From contig CAXPOZ010000001.1 of NCBI GenBank assembly GCA_964219355.1, positions 682,001 to 746,000 of the forward strand: DNA of 64,000 nt. Reading direction: 5' to 3'. Shown in pieces: positions 58,886 through 64,000 of this stretch. Position numbers and translations under genes: made by a program. Position 1 is the first letter of the stretch. Every line of letters begins with the position of its first letter. The notes beneath the pieces were generated by a model, which was given only the letters and a program-made list of their open reading frames with translations, was not told where the DNA came from and did not search any database. This DNA is from Parvularcula sp964219355 (GTDB lineage Bacteria > Pseudomonadota > Alphaproteobacteria > Caulobacterales > Parvularculaceae).

Positions 58886-60307
58886 ATGAACCGACCTGTC
58901 CATAATCGCGAGCTGACCTTCCGTCAGAGTGTCGACATGATGTTCGACCGTGCCGTGACACATCTCGACATGTCCGACGGCCTGAAACACAAAATCAAGG
59001 TCTGCAACTCGGTCTACACTGTGCGTTTCGGCGTGAAGCTGCGCGGCACGATCCACACCTTCACCGGCTATCGCGCCGTTCACTCCGAGCATTACGAGCC
59101 GGTCAAGGGCGGTATCCGCTACGCGCTTTCGGTCGATCAGGACGAGGTCGAAGCCCTCGCTGCACTGATGACCTATAAATGCGCGCTGGTGCAGGTGCCG
59201 TTTGGCGGCTCCAAAGGCGGTCTCGCGATCGACCCCAATGAATGGGATGTCGAAGAGCTTGAGCGCATCACCCGCCGCTTCACCTATGAGCTCGCAAAAC
59301 GCGACCTCATCCACCCCTCGCAAAACGTGCCTGCCCCGGACATGGGCACAGGCGAACGCGAAATGGCCTGGATGGCGGACGCTTATAAACGTCTGCACCC
59401 GACCGATATTGATGCCCTTGCCTGCGTCACCGGTAAGCCGCCCCATGCTGGCGGGATCGCCGGCCGTGTCGAAGCGACCGGCCGTGGTTGTCAGTATGCT
59501 CTCCAAGCCTTCTTTGAACACCCCGAAGACGTGACTGCTGCTGGTCTTGAAGGCGGCATCGAAGGCAAGCGCATCATCGTTCAGGGCCTTGGTAATGTGG
59601 GCTATCACGCTGCCAAATTCCTGTCTGAAGAAGACGGCGCGCTGATCACCGGCGTCATCGAACGCGACGGCGCGATCGTTGATGAAAAAGGCATCAACAT
59701 CGAAGAGCTCAAGCACTTCATCACCAAGAATGGCGGCCTGAAGGGCTTCCCGCATGGGAAATATATCGAAAACGGCACGTCCGTATTCGAGCATGACTGT
59801 GACATCCTCGTTCCCGCCGCGATCGAAGGTTCGATCAATGGGGGCAATGCGGAATATGTGAAAGCCCGCGTCATCCTCGAGGCCGCTAACGGCCCGGTCA
59901 CCGCGAATGCCGACACAATCCTGCGCGAAAAAGGCGTCGTCATTATCCCCGACATGTATGCGAACGCTGGCGGTGTGACGGTTTCCTATTTCGAATGGGT
60001 CAAGAACCTGAGCCACATCCGTTTTGGCCGGATGCAGCGCCGTCAGGAAGAAAAACGCGCCATGGAACTGATCCGTGAGCTCGAACGCGCCACCGGTCAG
60101 CCGCTGGCGCCGGACTTCATCGAGCGCTTCTCTCATGGCTCGGATGAAATCGACCTCGTTCGCTCGGGCCTCGATGACACGATGCGCAATTCCTATAACC
60201 GCATGCGGGCCTTCAAGCTCGACAACAATATCGAAGACCTGCGGACCGCCGCTTACTGCGTGTCACTGACTGACATTGCGAAGAGCTACGAAAGCGCCGG
60301 GCTCTGA
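58886..60307 (+). CDS. Glu/Leu/Phe/Val dehydrogenase
   Basis: 473 residues. Amino acid dehydrogenase with the N-terminal Lys-rich substrate pocket (EPVKGGIRYALSVDQDEVEA, VPFGGSKGGLAIDPN with catalytic Lys), active-site Asp in PAPDMGTGEREMAWM, and a Rossmann NAD(P) motif GLGNVGYHAAKFLSEED. This layout is closest to NAD-dependent glutamate dehydrogenases of the GdhA/RocG kind. It would degrade or make glutamate, linking to the ast and ald genes. Strong GGAGGA ribosome site. Terminator at 60318. Confidence 0.9.
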   Translation: MNRPVHNRELTFRQSVDMMFDRAVTHLDMSDGLKHKIKVCNSVYTVRFGVKLRGTIHTFTGYRAVHSEHYEPVKGGIRYALSVDQDEVEALAALMTYKCALVQVPFGGSKGGLAIDPNEWDVEELERITRRFTYELAKRDLIHPSQNVPAPDMGTGEREMAWMADAYKRLHPTDIDALACVTGKPPHAGGIAGRVEATGRGCQYALQAFFEHPEDVTAAGLEGGIEGKRIIVQGLGNVGYHAAKFLSEEDGALITGVIERDGAIVDEKGINIEELKHFITKNGGLKGFPHGKYIENGTSVFEHDCDILVPAAIEGSINGGNAEYVKARVILEAANGPVTANADTILREKGVVIIPDMYANAGGVTVSYFEWVKNLSHIRFGRMQRRQEEKRAMELIRELERATGQPLAPDFIERFSHGSDEIDLVRSGLDDTMRNSYNRMRAFKLDNNIEDLRTAAYCVSLTDIAKSYESAGL

Positions 60308-60317
60308 TCGAATGAAG

Positions 60318-60343
60318 AGAGGGGGCTCAGGCCCCCTCTTTTT
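60318..60343 (+). terminator. rho-independent terminator after the Glu dehydrogenase gene
   Basis: AGAGGGGGC and GCCCCCTCT stem around TCAG, followed by TTTTT. The stem also contains the stop codon of the convergent sseA gene (60327-60329). Confidence 0.9.
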
Positions 60344-61166
60344 CTATCTGGGCGTCTGGATGGCTGGCCCAGTCAATCCATGAGCCGTCATAGAGCGTGC
60401 CCATCGGCCAGCCCGCCTCGGCAAGCCCCAGCAACAGAACGCAGGCCGATATCCCCGATCCGCAAGACGCAATGATCGGTTTAGCTGGATCAAGCCCCTT
60501 ATCCCGAAAGAGCATGTCGAGCTGATCTGGCATCAGAAAGCGGCCATCTGCGCCTGTCAGGGAGCTGAAGGGTAGATTGAAGGCCCCCGGCATACTGCCC
60601 GAAGACAGGCCCGGACGCGGTTCAGGATCGCGGCCGTTGAATCGCCCAGCAGGCCGTGCATCAACGACATCTGCCATCTGTCCCGTCAAAGCATGACGAA
60701 CAATTTCGCGGTCCACGACAGGCCAGGAGAGCTTCTCCGGCAACGGATAGTCCGCCGGCTCATAAGCCGGAACCTCAGAAGTCACATCCCCGCCGACCCG
60801 GCGCCAAGCCGAAAGCCCGCCATCAAGCACATGCACTTTTTCATGGCCAAGCGCCTTGAGGAGATACCAGACGCGCGGGGCGCTGAAGAACCCTGCCTCA
60901 TCATAGATGACGACACATGCGTCAGGCGTGATACCCACGGACCCCAGCCAGTTGGCCAGCTTTTTTGGCGATGGCGCGAGATGTGGATGATTGTCCGAAG
61001 GCGTTGCCACTTCATCAATATCGAAAAACACCGCACCCGGAATGTGAAGCCGGTCATATTCCGTCCGCCCCACCCGCTCATCATTCGGCAGGAACCAGCG
61101 CGCATCAACAAAGCGGGGCTTCAGGGAGCCCGCTTCTTCCGGTGAAACGATATGGGCGAGTGTCAT
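60327..61166 (-). CDS. sseA: thiosulfate/3-mercaptopyruvate sulfurtransferase
   Basis: 279 residues, two rhodanese domains. The first (about 1-130) has LKPRFVDARWFLPNDERVG and AVFFDIDEVATPSDNHPHL; the second (about 150-279) carries the catalytic cysteine in IASCGSGISACVLLLGL, a CGSG-type loop seen in 3-mercaptopyruvate sulfurtransferases rather than the CRKG of thiosulfate enzymes. Transfers sulfur to thiols or cyanide. Its start touches the hslO stop (61167), so the two are co-transcribed, and both handle thiol chemistry. Confidence 0.92.
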   Translation of the reverse strand: MTLAHIVSPEEAGSLKPRFVDARWFLPNDERVGRTEYDRLHIPGAVFFDIDEVATPSDNHPHLAPSPKKLANWLGSVGITPDACVVIYDEAGFFSAPRVWYLLKALGHEKVHVLDGGLSAWRRVGGDVTSEVPAYEPADYPLPEKLSWPVVDREIVRHALTGQMADVVDARPAGRFNGRDPEPRPGLSSGSMPGAFNLPFSSLTGADGRFLMPDQLDMLFRDKGLDPAKPIIASCGSGISACVLLLGLAEAGWPMGTLYDGSWIDWASHPDAQIEKEGA

Positions 61167-62132
61167 TTACGCCTTGAAGGCCTCTCCGCTTTCATCAAGC
61201 TCAAATCGGTACATCGTCCGGCAGAAATCGCAAGAAACTTCGATTGCACCATCTTCAACCATTTCCTTGATGACGCTTGAATCATACTGGGCCAAGACCC
61301 GTGCGATCTTATCCTTACTGCAGGTACAGGCAAAATATGCCGGGACCGGATCAAAGACCCGCACGCCATCTTCGTGGAACAGACGATAGAGGAGCTGTTC
61401 AGGCGACACTGTCGGATCGAGCAATTCATCGGCCTGCGTGGTTTCAAGAAGTGTCGCAGCCCGGTTCCAGGCATCCTCATCCACTTCGGCCAGAAGCGCC
61501 GCTTCACCGCGTTCGCGTTCACCGCCTTCGCCGGGGACAAATTGCGCCATGATTCCGCCTGCGCGCCAGCTCATCCGGCCATCCGCATCCTGAATGCGCC
61601 CAACAGCAAGTTTCACGGCGGTCGGGATCTGCTCTGACTGGGCGAAATAATTGACGGTGGCAGTCGCAAGGTCCGGCCCGTCAAGCGGGGTCACGCCCTG
61701 ATACCGCTCCATGTCCGAGCCCTGATCAATCGTCATCACAAGGTGGCCCTTGCGAAGGAGATAATGCAGCTCTGGCCCTTGCGCCTTGGCGGCGGTCTCC
61801 TCTGCGCCTTCTCGGACCATGGCGGTCGCCCGGAGCGCGCCGCCCTTGGTATAATCAGCAACCAGCGTCGAGACCGGCCCGTCGCCTTGCGCCTGGAAAA
61901 TCAGTTTACCATCGAATTTGAGCGACGAGCCGAGCATGGCAACAAGCGCAGCCGCCTCACCGACCAGCGCCGAGACGGGGTCCGCGAAATCGTGACGTGA
62001 CAGGATCTCATCAACAGCCTTGCCCAGCCGGACCACCCGTCCGCGCACGGCCGCCTCGCCCACCTTGAATGGCAGGATAAGATCGTCACTTCTTCCTTCG
62101 CCCCCGCCGCCGGGCGCTGCATCATCAAACAT
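61167..62132 (-). CDS. hslO: Hsp33 redox chaperone
   Basis: 321 residues. The C-terminal zinc-thiol switch is intact: CTCSKDKIARVLAQYDS (CxC) and VSCDFCRTMYRF (CxxC), the four cysteines that unfold Hsp33 under oxidation. The N-terminal substrate domain has VRGRVVRLGKAVDEILSRHD and GALRATAMV. Usual length is about 290-300, so this form has a longer start and acidic insertions. Sits directly before sseA and after an ABC-2 permease. Confidence 0.93.
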   Translation of the reverse strand: MFDDAAPGGGGEGRSDDLILPFKVGEAAVRGRVVRLGKAVDEILSRHDFADPVSALVGEAAALVAMLGSSLKFDGKLIFQAQGDGPVSTLVADYTKGGALRATAMVREGAEETAAKAQGPELHYLLRKGHLVMTIDQGSDMERYQGVTPLDGPDLATATVNYFAQSEQIPTAVKLAVGRIQDADGRMSWRAGGIMAQFVPGEGGERERGEAALLAEVDEDAWNRAATLLETTQADELLDPTVSPEQLLYRLFHEDGVRVFDPVPAYFACTCSKDKIARVLAQYDSSVIKEMVEDGAIEVSCDFCRTMYRFELDESGEAFKA

Positions 62133-62137
62133 GTGTC

Positions 62138-62998
62138 TTACGCTTTCAGTTTATAGCCGCTGCGGAACAGTCGGTAGGTAATGAAAATCAGCCCCACCGT
62201 CAGTACGAGCGAGATCAGCGCGCCGCGCATCACCGGCGCATCACTGACCCCGATAAACCCATATCGGAAGCCATCGATGAGATAAAAGAGGGGGTTGAAG
62301 GCGGATACGCCAGGTACCCAGTCAGGCAGCCCCTCCTTGTTCACCGAGTAAAACGTGCCCGACAGGAAGGTCAGCGGCGTAATGACGAAATTCGAGATCA
62401 GCGCGAGCTGATCGAATTTCTCCGCCCACATCCCGGCAATTGCCCCAACCGCGCCGAGGATCAACGAAGCGGCAATTGAGAAGTACAGGATCGCTGCAAT
62501 GGACTGGATCTGGAACGGGCTGTGCGTGAAAGCCATGAAACCTGCAATCGTCAGCGCCGTGACGAGCCCGACAAGGAGCCCGCGCGTAGCTGCACCAGCG
62601 ACGAAGGCAACCGTCAGCTCCGCTGCAGACAAAGGCGGCATCAGTACATCGACGACTGTCCCTTGCACCTTGGCAATGATCAGTGAGGAGGAGGAATTCT
62701 GGAACGCATTGGACAGGATCGCCATCATGATCAGCCCGGGCGGCAGGAAAGCGGCATACGCCACAACCTGACCCGCCATGACCGGATTCCTGTCGCTTCC
62801 CGAGAAAGCAACGAGAAAAACGGTCAGATAAAGCAGTGTCGTGATGATCGGCGCGAAGACGGTCTGGAATGCCACCTTCATGAAGCGCTGGACTTCCTTG
62901 CGATAGAGCGTCCAGAGACCGATCCAGTTAACCCGTCCGAATGGCCGCACGCCGAGGGTGTCGGGGCCGGCCGCTGATTTGGTTAATGCTTCACTCAT
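62138..62998 (-). CDS. ABC-2 type transporter permease
   Basis: 286 residues with six membrane segments (about 38-60, 72-95, 120-140, 145-170, 175-195, 250-275). Typical ABC-2 features: NWIGLWTLYRKEVQRFMKVA at the N-terminus, FQTVFAPIITTLLYL, and PLTFLSGTFYSVNKEGLPDW with PLFYLIDGFRYGFIG near the end, as in YadH/DrrB-like permeases. The ATP-binding partner is not next to it, so the transported molecule is unknown. It is followed at once by hslO (5 bases). Confidence 0.88.
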   Translation of the reverse strand: MSEALTKSAAGPDTLGVRPFGRVNWIGLWTLYRKEVQRFMKVAFQTVFAPIITTLLYLTVFLVAFSGSDRNPVMAGQVVAYAAFLPPGLIMMAILSNAFQNSSSSLIIAKVQGTVVDVLMPPLSAAELTVAFVAGAATRGLLVGLVTALTIAGFMAFTHSPFQIQSIAAILYFSIAASLILGAVGAIAGMWAEKFDQLALISNFVITPLTFLSGTFYSVNKEGLPDWVPGVSAFNPLFYLIDGFRYGFIGVSDAPVMRGALISLVLTVGLIFITYRLFRSGYKLKA

Positions 62999-63097
62999 AT
63001 TTTCTCCTTGCCCTCGCCAGGCAAATCACCGCAACCGGTTAGCTGTCCCTTAGAGACCCCTGCAATGCCTTGCCACAGGGCATTTTCACGCCAAAAA

Positions 63098-63106
63098 TGT
63101 GGATAA
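63098..63106 (-). promoter_or_regulatory. DnaA box upstream of gcrA
   Basis: TGTGGATAA, the reverse complement of the consensus DnaA box TTATCCACA, 155 bases before the gcrA start. DnaA is known to promote gcrA transcription in Caulobacter. Confidence 0.75.
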
Positions 63107-63121
63107 ATTTCTCTCACAAGA

Positions 63122-63130
63122 TGTGGATAG
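63122..63130 (-). promoter_or_regulatory. second DnaA box upstream of gcrA
   Basis: TGTGGATAG, one mismatch from the consensus, 24 bases from the first box, so both fall on nearby helical faces. The pair in the same orientation supports real DnaA control. Confidence 0.55.
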
Positions 63131-63177
63131 GGGATAACTACAGCCCTCTTCATATTGTGTTAACCTCCTCAGGAGTG

Positions 63178-63220
63178 CACTATATCTTGGGGACGAGATA
63201 GATGTCCTCAATATATAGTG
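63178..63220. promoter_or_regulatory. extended dyad in the gcrA promoter/leader
   Basis: Outer arms CACTATAT (63178-63185) and ATATAGTG (63213-63220) enclose an inner repeat GGGGAC/GTCCTC. It lies 42 bases before the gcrA ATG and may be an operator for a dimer or a leader hairpin. Not a known CtrA, DnaA or CcrM (GANTC) site; I found no GANTC in the gap. Confidence 0.5.
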
Positions 63221-63261
63221 TCCGGTATTTTCCGGAACAGAGCGGACCTTAGGAGGCTTCA

Positions 63262-63720
63262 ATGGCGTGGACCGAGGAACGGGTTGATCAACTCAAACAG
63301 CTCTGGGGCGAAGGACTTTCAGCTAGTCAGATTGCAAATAAGATGGGCGGCGTCACGCGCAATGCGGTGATCGGTAAAGTTCACCGGCTGGGTCTGGCCG
63401 GACGGGCCACACCGGCGGCACCGAAACCCAAAACCGTTCAGCGATATGACGAGCCTGAACTCAAGACCCCTATTACTGGACTTGAAAATCTATATCCGGG
63501 CATTGACCGCCCGACCGTCTCTTCAATTGACGGCAATCAGTGCAAATGGCCCATCGGCGATCCGACCTCGGAAGAATTCCATTTTTGCGGCCAGCCGTCG
63601 AACCACGGCAAGCCTTACTGTGCTTATCATAGCCAGGTGGCGTTCCAGCCGAATACTGGCCGCCGGGAACCGAAACGGATTACCCCGACCGCCCTGCCGA
63701 AAATCAAGGTTGCAGGCTAA
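63262..63720 (+). CDS. gcrA: cell-cycle regulator GcrA
   Basis: 152 residues, with TAGGAGG ribosome site. The N-terminal helix-turn-helix (about 1-50, MAWTEERVDQLKQLWGEGLS then NKMGGVTRNAVIGKVHRLGL) is the GcrA signature; the C-terminal part keeps CKWPIGDPTSEEFHFCGQ and PYCAYHSQVAFQP, the sigma-70-binding region. GcrA works with RNA polymerase sigma-70 at methylated GANTC promoters to drive cell-cycle genes in alphaproteobacteria. DnaA boxes and a large dyad precede it. Confidence 0.96.
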   Translation: MAWTEERVDQLKQLWGEGLSASQIANKMGGVTRNAVIGKVHRLGLAGRATPAAPKPKTVQRYDEPELKTPITGLENLYPGIDRPTVSSIDGNQCKWPIGDPTSEEFHFCGQPSNHGKPYCAYHSQVAFQPNTGRREPKRITPTALPKIKVAG

Positions 63721-63723
63721 GCC

Positions 63724-64000
63724 TTACTCCTTTGGCGCGGTGAACGGATCATTGGGGATTGAGATCCCCTCATTGAGCAGATCACCGCGCAGGACTATGG
63801 CATCGACCAGATATGGATCGAGTGCCAATGCGTCCGACACGTCCCTTGACGCCTCCACATATCTTTCCAGCTCAAATTTTGCGCGCCCCCGCAGGGCGAA
63901 TGCATCTGATGACAGATCCGCAAAACGGGCCAGAGCATCAAGGGTGAGGATCACACCCTCCCATTCCTCCGCAGTCGCATAAATCACTGCCGCAGACATG
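63724..64000 (-). CDS. TPR-like protein, C-terminal part (cut by window edge)
   Basis: At least 91 residues of a minus-strand gene that runs past the right edge; the Met at 63999 may be internal. Two TPR-like helix pairs are visible (VILTLDALARFADLSSDAFA, VEASRDVSDALALDPYLVDA). The end is NDPFTAPKE. Its full size and role cannot be judged. It converges on gcrA with a 3-base gap. Confidence 0.55.
   Translation of the reverse strand, partial: MSAAVIYATAEEWEGVILTLDALARFADLSSDAFALRGRAKFELERYVEASRDVSDALALDPYLVDAIVLRGDLLNEGISIPNDPFTAPKE

Noticed and set aside
58865..60136. Minus-strand open frame of 423 codons opposite the Glu dehydrogenase
   Set aside because: Antisense to an unmistakable dehydrogenase with catalytic motifs and ribosome site.

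Overview
The window reads as a gene-dense chromosomal segment of an alphaproteobacterium, probably a marine or freshwater relative of Caulobacterales/Parvularculales. The grounds are a clear gcrA gene with DnaA boxes in front of it, a perfect TTAA-N7-TTAA CtrA-type site, a phytase paired with a TonB-dependent receptor, an extended Ton operon (DUF3450, long MotA/TolQ-like, ExbB, two ExbD, TonB, TPR), and generally GC-rich codon use. I see no insertion sequence, prophage or CRISPR array. This is mostly core genome with some lineage-specific pieces. Species cannot be named from the sequence alone.

Layout. 1-6 kb: end of an alpha/beta hydrolase, sodB, a stand-alone homocysteine-methyltransferase half of methionine synthase behind a palindromic operator-like site, then galE overlapping a large exported beta-helix protein. 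6-17 kb: AMP nucleosidase, a beta-lactamase-fold esterase, an M20 amidohydrolase, a secreted protein with two TonB-C-like repeats, a MerC-family membrane protein behind a Zur-like palindrome, a glycosyltransferase, an MltB-type lytic transglycosylase and mnmC. 17-23.4 kb: the Ton operon on the minus strand. 23.9-24.2 kb: back-to-back tRNA-Gln and tRNA-Pro. 24-28.5 kb: DUF442 and metallo-beta-lactamase genes, GNAT, TerB-like, TPR, rpmJ, and a beta-propeller phytase. 28.5-31.4 kb: its TonB-dependent receptor, with a three-repeat Pho box upstream. 31.4-41.4 kb: xseA, glnD, mutS, a DUF45 metallopeptidase and a class A PBP. 41.5-47.2 kb: ompA, ald, a membrane histidine kinase and a convergent PhcB-like methyltransferase. 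47.4-51.3 kb: astA-astD-astB. 51.2-62 kb: aldo/keto reductase, rpe, heparinase-like, a soluble CapD-like epimerase/dehydratase, purH, glutamate-type dehydrogenase, sseA, hslO. 62-64 kb: an ABC-2 permease, gcrA and a cut TPR gene.

How parts work together. The Ton operon would energise receptors such as the phytase-linked one, and the Pho box ties that receptor (and probably the phytase) to phosphate starvation. Nitrogen handling recurs: glnD, astADB, ald and an NAD(P)-dependent amino-acid dehydrogenase. The best candidates for something new are (1) the PhcB-like methyltransferase facing a histidine kinase, with a CtrA-type site and a palindrome upstream, a possible cell-cycle-linked lipid-signal system; (2) a GlnD whose HD (uridylyl-removing) domain has lost its metal-binding motif; (3) the membrane-anchor-free protein with two TonB-C-like domains; and (4) the exported beta-helix fusion.
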